The notes: a model not told the origin generated them from the letters alone. DNA of 64,000 nt from Diphasiastrum complanatum (GCA_029204225.1 CM055103.1:55029054-55093053), one strand, 5' to 3'; counted from the first letter of the stretch, positions 24,237 through 35,540 are shown. Made by a program: numbers and translations.

Positions 24237-24798
24237 TGTTGTAAAGCTGACTCGGGTGCACCCAGCGTGCCCTGTAAGACTCAAAGGGGTGACACTCTCT
24301 AAGGTCCCAGAGCAAGTTAGAACGTCAAGGACTGAGCCTCCGACCTGTGGTGAGCCAGTCAAGTAGTCACAAGTCATGAGCTAGCTCTGGAGCTCGAGTC
24401 ATGGCCTAGTCAGGAAAGCAAGTTGATTCGGCCGCCGGGACGGCTCCCGGGACCCATGTCCGGGAGCCAGACTGATTCTGCCAGGCTTGCCAGGCTTAAT
24501 CAGCAAAATAAAAACTAAGTCCTAAAAAGCGTGCTTTACCAGAAAGCACTATGTTTCAAACCAGAGGAGGTACGCCGAATCACAGCAGAACTATAGGGGG
24601 AGTCCGGCAGACAGAAACTTGGGCAGCTCAACCAGCACCAGGAATCCAGTCGCCAGGTCTCAGCTCCCTCTACCAGCACGAGCCAGGCACAATGCCCAGC
24701 ACGTGTTGGTGGCCCCGAGACCGGTCAGTCTATGTATGAATGTAACCTCTTCCAAATCTAATAAAGTTGATCCTTGGGAATGATTACCATTTCGGTTT
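24237..24798 (+). repeat. Element C LTR 5' portion, plus strand
   Basis: 562 bp matching 22190-22756. It stops at CGGTTT, nine LTR positions before the point where the minus piece 21842-22189 begins. At 24799 the sequence changes abruptly to minus-strand gag. Confidence 0.85.
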
Positions 24799-25263
24799 CG
24801 CACTCGTGGTTCTCTTGGTATCTGTGGAGGAGGCGCCACTGCATTCCCCCTAGTTGCTTCCAACTCTTCAAACCTGGCTTCGAGCTGTGTTAGCCCGTCT
24901 CTCATTTCTCTAGCAAGGTTAAATTGAGTAAGGTTCATGGTTCGCAAGGATGTTTGCCATTCTTTCCTTTTCTGTTTCTCTGTCCTTCTTCACCTCGCTA
25001 AGCATAGCCGTCATTGCACTTGATAAGTATTGCCACATCTTCACTTCAAAGAGGTCTTGTTGCGCCTCTGGCAAAGGTTCGTCTCTTGGTGTAGGTTCAG
25101 AAGGGCCACCCATCTCTTCTTGGAGAGGCGCCACTATGGAGTGCATACGCTCTTTCTTTCTCGACTTGGACCTGGTGCCATCTCGATGCATGCGAGAGCT
25201 ATATTCTCGAGCCAGCTCTTCTCCGTCCGTCAATGCTCGTAACTCTTCAAGATGGTCCTCCAT
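24799..25263 (-). pseudogene. Element C gag N-terminal part, minus strand
   Basis: The Met at 25263 opens 114 codons: an acidic N-terminus (MEDHLEELRALTDGEEL), a basic stretch (SRKKERMHS), and a helical, charged segment (AMLSEVKKDRETEKERMANI). A one-base frame change near 24925-24947 then leads into LAREMRDGLTQLEARFEELEA and PPPQIPREPR, ending at the inversion breakpoint 24799. The layout (coiled coil, then Pro-rich) suits a gypsy Gag N-terminus, but there is no diagnostic motif. The assignment rests on its position after the 5' LTR. Confidence 0.5.
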
Positions 25264-25801
25264 TATAGTCAGAGGTGTACTTCCAACAGATTATCGCCTC
25301 AATCCTTTTTATATTTGAAACTCTCCCTTCTGTCGGCCGGGCCCCACAGCTCTCTTTTCTTCTTTATTAAATCAGCTTCAATGAAAATATCCCCTCCTCA
25401 AACTTAGCACGCCCACATCACCTGAGAGCCAAGTAGGAACCAGGTCATTTGTGTCCAAGCAAGCACACAACAAACGGAACATACCAACCAAAGCAAACAC
25501 AGAGGATCCCTCTCAAGCCACAAAACCCCCTGAGACCGGACGTAGGACCTTTGCCTAGCCGCGCCCACACAAATCTATCACAGAATTAGCCCACGGGGAA
25601 ACATCCATCCAACCATCCGTGCTTTTACCATTAAGCAGCACATTGCCTCAGTCACGCCCCACCACTTTTTGGTCGATAGCCCTTATAGCTAAACGATCGG
25701 CAGCTATCCCGCACCGGCAGCTAACCACCCGTGCTTTACACCCGAATTCGAGCAGCATCTCTGTATCAATGGTTAACCCGTACAGTTCGAATATGTCGCC
25801 A
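25264..25801 (-). other. Element C leader-like sequence, no PBS seen
   Basis: This lies between the truncated 5' LTR piece and gag, with no recognised protein. The LTR similarity stops at 25802 and no Met-tRNA PBS is visible, so a deletion or replacement has removed the LTR 3' part and PBS. Confidence 0.4.
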
Positions 25802-26059
25802 TTGATTAAGCCTGGCAGAATCAATCTGGCTCCCGGACATGGGTCCCGGGAGCCGTCCCGGCAGCCGAATCAACTTGCTTTCCTAACTAGGCCATGACTC
25901 GAGCTCCAGATCTAGCTCATGACTTGTGACTACTTGATTGGCTCACCACAGGTCGGAGGCTCAGTCCTTGACGTTCTAACTTGCTCTAGGACCTTAGAGA
26001 GTGTCACCCCTTTGAATCTTACAGGGCACGCTGGGTGCACCCGAGTCAGCTTTACAACA
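25802..26059 (-). repeat. Element C 5' LTR start, minus strand, truncated
   Basis: 258 bp matching the first part of 22190-23113 on the opposite strand, ending at the element terminus TTTACAACA. The GACGG target duplication follows. Confidence 0.85.
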
Positions 26060-26064
26060 GACGG

Positions 26065-26761
26065 CTTCACACCCCGGCCTTGCTAGTTGGACAGAGTTTA
26101 TGACAGCACTCCGCCTAGCGATGATTGATCCTCAGTGGCTTATTCGACAGCGCGACATCTTTCGCAGTTTCTCTCACACTGGTGACTTGGCTGCTTATAC
26201 GACACGGTTTACAGAGCTTTCCTATCTATTCCCAGATATTTCTACGTTGCTGGTCTACGAGGCGCACTCAGGTATGATGTTTCTTCTTTTTTTCCACTCA
26301 CTCTATCTCACGCCATCTCCCTTGCTACCTCACTGCAGCACAAGTACTCTCCCATCTCTTCCTCTGTTTCTCCTCCTTCGCGTCCTTTCACACGTCCTAT
26401 TTTTTCCTCTCCATCCTCTGCTAGTCCCACATCTGTCAGTTCACCTTCGTCCACTCTTCCTTTTGCACCACGTCCTCCTTTTTCTCCTTGTCCTGTTTTT
26501 GTTCGTCGCTACTCACAGCCTAAGATGTCTGAGATCCGTGAGAAGTGCTTATGTTTCAACTGTAAGAGTCCTGATCATATCGCCCGTGATTGCCGACAGC
26601 CTGCCACTGCTACTGTCGTCTATTTCCATGATGCTGACACACCTGATGATAGTCCTGATTCTACTGTATGCCTTCATATTCTTGATGATGACCCACCTGA
26701 TGATCAGTTTGCCACACCCACTGAGCCTGTTCCTGATATCTTATGCTACTTGGGCCGGTAA
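26065..26761 (+). pseudogene. Element A gag, last fragment with zinc knuckle
   Basis: Gag resumes after C: the frame reads LRLAMIDPQWLIRQRDIF and TGDLAAYTTRFTELSYLFPD, typical of the C-terminal Gag helices. A frameshift near 26270 moves the reading to another frame across a Ser/Pro-rich linker. The CCHC knuckle CFNCKSPDHIARDC (about 26552-26593) follows in the frame that begins MSEIREK at 26525, then an acidic linker (DDDPPDD). Confidence 0.75.
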
Positions 26762-27011
26762 GTCGGGTCCACGCCATATCCGTCTTCGCTTACGTATCAT
26801 TGGTCGTGAGTTTATTGCCCTTGTTAACACGGGTAACACTCACTCGTTTCTCAGCAGTCATATTACTACACGCATTCGCGCTATGCCAGTCACTACGCCT
26901 CATCCCCTGCATGTTGAGGTTGCCAGCGCACACTCTTTTCCTAGCACGCAGATGTATCAGCAGCTTTCATATCGGATTGGATGCACCACCTTTGCCACAA
27001 GTATTTTCTGA
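26762..27011 (+). pseudogene. Element A aspartic protease with Asp-to-Asn active site
   Basis: The frame reads IGREFIALVNTGNTHSFLSS. The family's catalytic signature is D-T-G/D-S-G, and here the Asp is Asn, which should abolish protease activity. It ends at TGA 27009-27011, and RT is in a different frame, so a frameshift separates them. Confidence 0.7.
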
Positions 27012-28794
27012 ACTGTTGCGTGAATTTGAGCATGTTTTTAGAGAGCCAACTCAGTTACCACCTTTACGAGATGTCAACCACCATATAGACCTTGTTTCCT
27101 CTGCATCACCTCCTTCTCGTCCTCCTTTTCGTATGTCTATTGTTGAGCGCGAGGAAGTCCAGCATCAGGTGTCTGATTTATTACGTCAAGGCCTTATTGT
27201 TCCTTTTGGTGCTCCTATTTTACTTGTTGATAAGAAGGATGGTACTAAACGTCTATGTATAGATTATCGTGCTTTAAATAAACTTACTATCCATAATCAG
27301 TACCCTATCCCTCATATGGATGACCCATTTGACCAGTTAGGCCAAGCCAAGATCTTTTCTAAGCTTGACCTCCATTCCGGTTATCACCAGATTCGTATGC
27401 ATCCTCCTGATGAGCACAAGACAGCTTTCCGTACCCACTTTGGTCTGTATGAGTTTCGTGTCCTTCCTTTTGGTGTTACCAATGGCCCGCCCACTTTTCA
27501 GAATGTCATGAATAACATCTTTCGTCCTCTGCTTGGAAAGTGTGTCATTGTTTATTTTGACGATATCCTCATTTATAGCACCACTCTCTCTCTTCATGTT
27601 CAGCACGTTCGTTCTGTTTTTGTTTTGTTAGTTACTCATCATCTGTATGCTAAACGTTTTAAATGTTCTTTTGTTATTGTACAAATCGAGTTTTTGGGCT
27701 TCTTTGTTACTAATGGTACTATTCGTCTCGACCCTTGTAAGGTCCGTTCTATTCTTTCATGGCCTGTGCCTGCTGATGTTTATGATGTTCGTATGTTTCT
27801 TGGTCTTGCTATCCATCTTCGTAAACCAATTGCTCATTTTGCCACTCTTGCATCTCCTTTGCATGCTCTGTTGAAAAAGGAAACTTCGTTTGCTTGGACT
27901 CCCGCATGTCAGTCAGCTTTTGATACTTTGAAGGTTAAGCTTACCACTGCCCCTGTTTTATGTCTTCCAGATTTTTCCCAGCGTTTTGCTGTTGAGACTG
28001 ATGCTAGTTCCACAGGATTCGGTGCTTTGTTACGTCAGCGTCAGTGTGTTATTGCATATGAATCTCGTCGTCTTCGTTCGTATGAGCAGCGCTATTCCAC
28101 TTATGAAAAAGAGTTGCTTGCTATCATTTTTGCTTTAAAGAAGTGGCGTCATTATCTGTATCGTGTTCCGTTTGATGTTTTTACTGATCGCCAGTCACTT
28201 CGTTATTTGTATACACAAAAGGATCTTAGTGATCGTCAGTACCGTTGGCTTCAGTTTTTACAGTCCTTTCATTTTGATATTCATTATAAGCCTGGTAAAA
28301 GTAACGCTGCTGCTGATGCTTTGTCTCGTTTACCTGCTCTTACTTACAGTCTTGTTACGTCTCCCCACTCTTGGTATGATGATCTTCCTCAGGCTTATGC
28401 CACATGTCCAGACTTTCGTGATGTTATGTCGTCTGCCTCTCGTCCTTCCTCTCACCCTCACCAGGTTTATTCCATTGTTAATCATCGTTTGTTTCACTAT
28501 GGTTCATTATGTATTCCCAGCACTCTCGACATACGTCCACAGCTCCTTGATGCCCATTCCTCTCCTGTTGGTGGCCATTTTGGTTTTCAGAAGTCCTTGT
28601 TCTATTTGAAAGAACATTTTTATTGGCCTTCCATGAAGCGTGAGCTTTCCCACCTTATTCATACTTGTGATTTTTGCCTTCGTAACAAGTATTCCCGTGA
28701 AAAACCTGGCGGTCTCCTTCAAAGTTGGCCTATTCCTTCCCGCCAGTGGACTGATATATCTATGGACTTCATTTTAGGTCTTCCCCGTACTTAG
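26960..28794 (+). pseudogene. Element A pol: reverse transcriptase, RNase H, H2C2 finger
   Basis: A long open frame (from 26743, but protein-like only from about 26960) carries LRDVNHHIDLVSSASPPSRP, then RT with [20 protein letters not shown], the LPFGVTNGPPTF box and catalytic YFDD at about 27557. RNase H has ETDASSTGFGALL, YEKELLAIIFALKKWRHYL and AADALSRLPA. The H2C2 finger has HSSPVGGHFG and CDFCLRNKYS. TAG at 28792-28794 ends it just after the integrase start (SMDFILGLPRT). Codons are strongly T-rich, unlike those of B. It is related to, but clearly distinct from, B. Confidence 0.9.
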
Positions 28795-29694
28795 CGTGGT
28801 CATGACTCTTGTTTGGTGGTAGTTGATAGGTTTTCTAAACAAGCTCATTTCATACCAGTCAGACGTACTATTACAGCAGAGCAGTGTGGTCGTATATTTA
28901 TTTCTGAGATTTTCCGCTTACATGGTCTCCCACGATCTATACTTACTGATCGGGATACCAAGTTTACATCAGGTTTTTGGACAGAGCTTATGCGTATCTT
29001 GGATGTTAGGATACTTATGGGCACTGCTTATCATTCTTCTGCGGATGGTCAGTCTGAGGTTATTAACCGGGTATTGGAGGATTATTTACGACATTATGTT
29101 TCTCCTTCTGGTCGTGATTGGGATCAGCATTTATGTTTGGCTGAGTATAGTTATAACAGTTCTGTTAGTTCCAGCACAGGTGTTTCTCCTTTCCTGCTTG
29201 CTCATGGATACTCACAAGTTCTACCCGGTATACCTGCTCCTCCAGATGATGCACTTGTTACTATTTCATCTTATCTTTCGAGTGCTCGGGAGATTATTAC
29301 TAGAGCTGCTACTCATTTACAGCATATTCAGCAGCGGTACAGGACCATTGTTGATTGTCATCGGCGCCATGTTGAGTTTGCAGAGGGAGATACTGTTTTT
29401 CTCCGGTTACGCTTTGCTCGCCATCGTTTTGTACAGGGTCTTGCTTCTACTGAGAAGTTTGCACCGCGCTATTATGGGCCTTTTCAAATTCTTGAGCGCC
29501 TCAGTCCAGTTACATATCGTCTTGAGTTACCTGCTGCTACTCGGGCTTGTGATATCTTTCATGTCAGTTTATTACGTGCTGCTATTGAGGATGATGCTCC
29601 TCGAGATTCCTCATTTCCTACAGATCCAGAGCTTTTTCCATTCCTGCCAGCTGCTATTCTACAGGTGCGCTTATTGCATAGTCGTCACCATTGA
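28795..29694 (+). pseudogene. Element A integrase core and C-terminal region
   Basis: After the TAG, integrase continues with VVVDRFSKQAHFIPV, FRLHGLPRSILTDRDTKFTS (second catalytic Asp) and YHSSADGQSEVINRVLEDYL (catalytic Glu). The core ends SSSTGVSPFLLAHGY. The C-terminal domain includes KFAPRYYGPFQILERL and FHVSLLRAA, the GPF/Y-type module of gypsy integrases. The catalytic acids look intact. Confidence 0.85.
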
Positions 29695-29869
29695 CAGGTT
29701 CAGTTTTTGGTCCACTGGATGGTCGTCCTATTGAGGAGGCTACTTGGGAGCCCATTGATGTTTTTTATCATCTATCCTGGCTGATCAGGCTCGATCACTT
29801 GCAGCTACCATTGCTTCTCAGGATGCTCCGGCTTCTCTTGATGTTCCTTTCTCAGATGGGATATCTTGA
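29690..29869 (+). pseudogene. Element A chromodomain-like tail, frameshifted
   Basis: Around 29697-29760 two frames together show FLVHW and GRPIEEATWEP, the core pattern of a chromodomain, split by a one-base shift. The frame then runs through an Ala/Ser-rich end (ATIASQDAPASLDV) to TGA at 29867-29869. About 75 bases later the 3' LTR begins. Confidence 0.65.
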
Positions 29870-29945
29870 TGCAGTATTTTTCTCTGGCACTGGTTCTTAT
29901 CTTATTTTGCCTACATTGGGAGCAATGTTCTTTATAGCTAGGGAG

Positions 29946-30414
29946 AGTTACGGACTACAAGATACAGGCCTACTGGGCTACTCTGCATATATTCCGCAGG
30001 CCTCTTTACATTTACTGTTGGTTATGTATATTTTTGGTTACGCATTTTATATTAGTCATGTACAGGCCCCAGAGCCTTTTTATATGCTTATGACCCGCAC
30101 TGGGTCCTTTTATATGACATTGACTGGCCTTGGGCCCTTATTATATGGTTATATGTGGAGTGGGGGCCCATAGGAGGGCGCACTATTTTCCCTCCACATT
30201 TTGCCTCCCTTTACTTTTGAATTCCTATTTTAGGGTTCATTGGTAGGGTATTTATAGGGGCATTTGTACACTCATTTTTCAGATTATTGATTGGTATTGC
30301 TTGGGCTCTTCGTGGGAGAACCTATTTATTATCTTGTCTATTGCTTGTAGGGCTTTAGTCTATTGCTGTCTTTTATGCTTCATTGACTCAACACCTGAGA
30401 TTTTGATCATAACT
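29946..30414 (+). repeat. 3' LTR of element A
   Basis: 469 bp, beginning AGTTACGGACTAC after GCTAGGGAG (a weak polypurine tract) and ending GATCATAACT. The CAAAC duplication of the X LTR follows. Confidence 0.9.
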
Positions 30415-30751
30415 CAAACCAACCCAACCAAACCTAGATGTTACGAATCTTTGCAAGAAATATTGAAAGTCTCAGCATATGGTCATCACAAGGAATGGAA
30501 AAATCTCCCCAAGCTATGGATCAATCTCTCACAAGGGATAGAGTCGTCACACCAGTAGCATGTAGCTACCAACATCACAATCGAGCATACACTAGTGAGA
30601 GCCCAATGGATATACTTATACCCTCCAAGGCCCATAGTGCACTGTGACACCTCATTGGACAGCTCTACAGCCTATCTGGGCCACATCATCCAGTTCTCCT
30701 ATGACTCACTGATAGACCCATAAAAATCCACCATCATGATTTTAGGCCTCC
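30415..30751 (-). repeat. Element X 3' LTR, middle segment
   Basis: This continues the X LTR after A: ACCCAACCAAACCTAGATGTTACG, GGATCAATCTCTCACAAGGGAT, TGACACCTCATTGGACAG. It stops at TTTAGGCCTCC, where Y inserted. Relative to the 5' LTR near 50330 it has an extra segment around 30445-30500. Confidence 0.8.
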
Positions 30752-31407
30752 TGTGAAAATTGTCAGCATTTCCTTGACTAGTTTTAGGCCAAATTTGGTA
30801 TTTTTGGCACATAGTATTGGATCTAACCTTTCACACGTGTGAAATAGGCCTAGATACTTTTATTTTAGTATATATTTCATATTGAAGAGGTCTCAAACTT
30901 CAAGACCTTCGAAATGACACCAAAATCATGTTATTTGAAAATATAGGCCAAAATTGGCTGTTTTAGGCTACTGGTGCCCTAAAATTGGGTCCTAGGTTTT
31001 AGAGAGAGGAGAGAGAGTCAACTCTCTCACCTATATTAGGCTGAAATTCGTGGAGAACGGGTTGGAGAAACCTATTGTATGATTCATTGAGATCAATAGA
31101 TCATTGTCATTGTTTCTTCCTCCATTGAGAGCATTGTCTTGTGTATTGTCTTCAAGCTTTTGTGTATGATCTTAAGAGGTTTCCAAAAGTGGTAGGCTGT
31201 TGTTGGGAGCCCTGTTTGCTACTATTTTTGGTTGTCATCAATACCTTGTATTAGTTTCTTTTGTCTCTTGAATGCTTTGTCAAGTTCATGTGTATCAAAG
31301 GTAGCATTAGGATGCTTTGCCATTTTTAGCTTTTGTAGCTTGTTGTGCAAAGATCTTAGCCAAGTATTTTGGGAGTTTGGATCCATTCAAGATCCACTAT
31401 TTTCACA
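30752..31407 (+). repeat. Left LTR of element Y
   Basis: 656 bp, TGTGAAAATTGTCAGC to CCACTATTTTCACA. CTATATTAGG near 31033 is a candidate TATA box. No clear PBS follows. Confidence 0.9.
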
Positions 31408-31983
31408 GTTTTTAGTAAGGTTTCCATTTATGGTGATATTTGAATGTTTGATCAAGTTCTAGCATGATTATGCATTGCATTGTTGATCAAATCTTATTAA
31501 CCTTTGTTTTGTGAGTTGAACTTGTGGATCAAAAGCATATTTCAGGTCTATTGAAGATCAGAGGCTGAGAAGAAGCTATTTTGGATCAGATCATCACATC
31601 TAATCATTTGTTGATTGTGAGGCTTGTGCATAATCAATACTAACAATGTTCTTTTCATTCTATTGTTGACAATATCCATTTTTTGGATGAATACTCTCCT
31701 TAAGTGGATGAACATTTTCCTTAAGTGGATGACAAATGCTCTTTTGAGTGACTTTGTAATTCTCCTAAAGGCTAAGCAAAGCTCCCATTTGGATGAAAGA
31801 TCCCCTTTTTGGGTGAACATATTGTAAGCTCCATTGTGAAGAGCATATTGTAAAGATTGTCATCAATTTTAGTATAAATTTTGGTGTACTTTGTTGAGCA
31901 TGTAAGTAACTCTCCTTATGTAATTTGATTGGAGCATTTGCTGGAAGGTTTTAACCATTATGCAAATGTGTTTTCAGGTTCTT
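31408..31983 (+). other. Element Y interior, left part
   Basis: Non-coding, AT-rich. It carries short direct repeats built on TGGATGAA/TTAAGTGGATGA (31685-31730). The longest frames are 67-90 codons with no motif. Confidence 0.5.
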
Positions 31984-33835
31984 AACAGCATTTCTAGCAA
32001 CTGGTTACATACTGTTGGACGTCCTTTTTCATACTGGGCCAGAAAAACTGCCTACGAAGAAGCTCATAGGTCTTCTATATGCCTGGGTGTCCCGCACTAG
32101 GAATGTCATGACATTCATATAGGACCTACTGCCTATAATCCTCTGAATTGGGGACACATACTCTATCTCTATACAGCAAGTACTCATCCTGAATGGAATC
32201 CATTTGAATCCTTGAGTCAACTGACCCTCAACCACTGGGGTTTGCTTGGGTAATACAGGCTTAGAATCCTCAACGTCATCTGACGTATACTCGGATTCAT
32301 CATCATCCTCAACGGAAGCTGCCGTATTCTTGGATGAACTAGCACCAGGCCCGGGAATTGGTTCTGGAGTCTGTAACTGTCTGCTCTAGACTGAGTTCCA
32401 GATAGTAGAGAAGAATGCATCATGCTGGCACTTCCCTCTCAAGGACTCGAGTAACTCATTACGAATCTGAGTAAAACTCAGCTCGTTTATCATAGGCATT
32501 CTGCTAAGGGCATCTGCTACTGTATTGAATTTCCCTCGTCTATATCTGATAGACATATCAAACTCTTGCATCAACTCTGCCCAACGAGCTTTCCGACCTC
32601 TAAGCTCAGGTTGATTGCAAAGGTATCTGAGACTTTCATGGTCTGTCAGGACCTCAAAGTTGGCACCATACAAATAATGCCTCCAAGTCTTAAGGGCGTG
32701 GACTATAGAAAAGAGTTCCTTTTCGTAGGCACTGTACCTAGTCTGAGCTGGCTCGAGTTTTTTACTCTCGAACGCAACTGGTCGTCCACTCCGAGTTAGT
32801 ACAGCACCAACTGCAAAGTCGCTAACATCTGTTTTGACCACAAATGGTTGATTGCGGTCGACGACCTTTAAAACTGGTGCTGTAGCTAAGGCTGTTTTGA
32901 GAGCATCAAAGCTCTCCTACTGTGCGGACCTCTTCCCCTTAAGAAGATTTGTCATGGGAACTGCTATCTGAGCATATTCCTTGACAAATCGTCTGTAATA
33001 TCCCGCCAAACCAAGAAAGATCTGAAGTTCCAAAATATTCTGAGGTCTCAGCCAACTGAGTATGGCCTAAACCTTATTTGGGTCCATCTTAATCCCATCT
33101 GACGAGATAATGTGACCCAAATATGCTACTTCTTCAACGAAGAATTCACACTTGGATTGTTTAGCATAGAGCTTATGCTTTATGAGCAGTCGAAACACCT
33201 TTCTGAGGTGTTTTAGATGCTCCTTCCTCGTTTTGCTGTAAACGAGGATGTCATCTAAAAATACGACTACAAACTTACCCAAGTATGGTCTGAGGACACT
33301 GTTCATCAAGGTCATAAAGGTAGCTGGAGCATTTGTGAGCCCAAATGGCATCACCTTAAACTCATAATGGCCATGATGAGTCCTAAAGGCTGTTTTTGAA
33401 ACATCTTCCGATTTTATACGGACTTGATGATATCCCAATCTGAGGTCTATTTTATTGAAAAATTTAGCCCCGTCGAGTTGATCAAACAACTCGTATGCCC
33501 GAGGCATAGGGTACTTATTCTTTATTGTGACTTTATTGAGGGCTCTGTAATCTACGCAAAGACGCTTAGACCCCTCTTTCTTTTTCACCAATAGGACTGG
33601 TGAGGCCCATGGTGAACTACTGGTCTGAATTTGGCCCTTCCCAAGATAATCTGTTAACTGCCTAGTTATTTCTTCATCCTCTGTTCGGTTGAGCCAATAT
33701 GGAGGTTTAGAAACAGGTGCTATACCTAGTACTAGGTTTATTACATGATCTACCTCTCTGCTAGGTGGCAAACCATGTGACAAATCTTCAGTAAAAACAT
33801 CTTTAAATTTAGACAATAATGTTTTTAATTTACTG
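31984..33835 (-). pseudogene. B2 pol remnant: RT, RNase H, start of zinc finger
   Basis: On the minus strand, RT reads 33816-33067: [36 protein letters not shown] and [13 protein letters not shown], with the catalytic FLDD kept. A stop near 33067 replaces a Lys/Ala codon. RNase H lies at 32841-32386 (KTDVSDFAVGAVLT, with D-A changed to [30 protein letters not shown]). A further broken frame (32423-32029) leads to the H2C2 region. Near 32930 GESFDAL-type sequence is also frame-broken. Confidence 0.8.
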
Positions 33836-34620
33836 ATTTTCTGCTGAATAGAACTGGAACCTCTACTTTATATTCATCTTTGAGGCCACGGACAAATCCC
33901 CTGATTTTCTGATAATCATCCATATTTTTAATCTTCAAAATTGTTTCTCGATACTGCGAGATATATTGGATTAGGGACTTGTCCATTACCGTTATTTCTC
34001 AGTTTTCCAGGCTCTATCAAGTTCATTTTCGGGTAGGAATTCTCTTAGGAAAGCTTCTTCAGAAGCTTCCCATGACCGGGGAGTCTGCCCAGTCTCCTAG
34101 AAATTTAACCACCACTTATAGGCCATGGGCCCTAAGAAAAGACTGGCCTCAATTGCTTGCAAATGGTCAGGGGTCTTTTTAAGAGCATGAATGTTCTTTC
34201 ATTTGCTGAGGAAGGTTTGTAGAATATCTGCATTTCTATCCTTCTCTTCCCCAATAAAAGTAGGAGGCTTTAAATCTTTAAAGACACTGGGGGGAGACCG
34301 CAAAGTCTCACCCGAAACTGATGGAAGTGGAGAAGGGGACAACTGAGAAGTGGAGGGAAGGCTTCCTTTCGCGGAACTCAAAATCAAGTCTTTGAGTTCA
34401 ACGAACGAGTCATCCACACTGGACTTGAAATTGGCTAATGCCAACTTCAGTTCGTCCACTTCTGTTACCAAGTGGAGAAACTGCTCCTTGGTAACCAGTT
34501 CGTCGAGTTCTTCGGCGAACTGTTCCTGTTCTTCCATTTCCATTGGTTCTTTCCCTTTACTGTAAGCCAAGGCTTCTGTTTCAAGCTCATCGATGCCTCT
34601 CTCCGGGGGTTGATCAGGTC
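33836..34620 (-). pseudogene. B2 gag, frameshifted, carrying the part deleted in B
   Basis: The minus-strand frame 34570-34199 matches the N-terminal Gag of B (KEPMEMEEQEQFAEELDELV, coiled coil, Ser/Pro stretch, PPTFIGEEKD). It then meets a stop where B has a Trp codon. Beyond it (34198-33850) stop-broken frames continue with FLGPMAYKWW-like and EFLPE-like motifs that B has lost. Confidence 0.7.
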
Positions 34621-35540
34621 CCTAAGGAGTGGTCATTTTCAGAACTGAAAGAGAGGTACCTTAACTTCTGATAAAAAAAAGTCAGAAAGACTAATTTACA
34701 ACTGTACAAAGAAAGGAAAGAAAACTTAGCTCTTTCTAAGAACTGTACTTCCACAGAGAGAATCAAGAAAAGCCCTCTCAGCTCTTCCTCAACTGCTTTC
34801 AGACCTGTGGTTCTAAGAAATCCGAATAGGACGCGGAAAAAATGCAAAAGATCTGAAATTTTTTATGCTATCCCCCCCTCGCTGATCTGACAGCTACTGT
34901 GTTGGTTCTGAAAAACCCAATTTGAAGCCCAAATCCACATGCAAATTTCCGGATTTCAAAGGCCCCCTGCTCGCTGGTCAATATGCTTTCTCTGACACGA
35001 ACCCTACTTGGAAAATATACAGATAAACAACCAGGAAGACCACGCTAGACCTGCATCCCAAAAACGCTAGTCCACGAGGTCCCTGCTACTCTGAATCTGA
35101 TCTAAATTTCAGAGGTTGGTTCTCCAAAATCAGGCTTAAACCCTGAATTTGCAGCGCTAGACCTGTACCTTACTTCCTTTCCAATATCCGCTCAGATATT
35201 AGCAATTTACCCATGGAAATCGGAACTAAATCTCTAAGATTGCAGCGATGGATCTATGCTACAACACAACTCTGATTTCTGCTCAGATGACTCAAAATTG
35301 TACTAAGATTTCCTTGTCAGATAGTTGTCTCTACAACGATGGATCTGTCCCAGAAATCTAACTCATATTCCAACTGAAAGGAAGATGATTCAATGGAGAT
35401 TTTCACAGTAGAAAGATACTCCTCCAGCGTTGGATCTGCCTTGTAGATTTCTGAAAATTTGAAGAAGTTCTGAGCAATCTGGCTATTTTCTCCATTGCAA
35501 AAAACTAAATCTCCTAGGATGGAGATGGCTCTGATACCAG

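Larger units (their letters stand above)
21842..26059 (-). mobile_element. Element C: rearranged LTR element with internal inversion
   Basis: The outer ends are TGTTGCGCC... (21842) and ...TTTACAACA (26059), with GACGG duplicated at 21837-21841 and 26060-26064. Inside, LTR-related blocks lie in both orientations: an LTR 3' part (-) 21842-22189, a full LTR (+) 22190-23113, a PBS, a protease-like interior (+), an LTR 5' part (+) 24237-24798, gag (-) 24799-25263, a leader, and an LTR 5' part (-) 25802-26059. Inverting 22190-24798 would place all pieces on one strand and rebuild a whole LTR lacking 9 bp. RT, RNase H and integrase are absent. Confidence 0.8.
14210..30414 (+). mobile_element. Element A: gypsy LTR retrotransposon with AGTTA...TAACT ends
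   Basis: The LTRs at 14210-14674 and 29946-30414 are nearly identical (I count about seven substitutions plus small indels). The element is flanked by CAAAC on both sides (14205-14209 and 30415-30419), and the empty-site sequence is visible in the other X LTR near 50300. The LTRs start AGTTACGG and end CATAACT rather than TG...CA. Removing nested B and C leaves about 5.96 kb with PBS, gag, zinc knuckle, protease, RT, RNase H, integrase and a chromodomain-like tail. Frameshifts and a stop make it non-autonomous. Confidence 0.9.

Noticed and set aside
26100-27011. Long frame as one 303-residue membrane protein
   Set aside because: Its middle is an out-of-frame reading of the Ser/Pro-rich gag linker. 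Its ends belong to gag and protease of element A.
28823-29734. 303-codon frame overlapping element A integrase
   Set aside because: An alternative-frame shadow of integrase caused by T-rich codons. The frame 28813-29694 has the integrase motifs.
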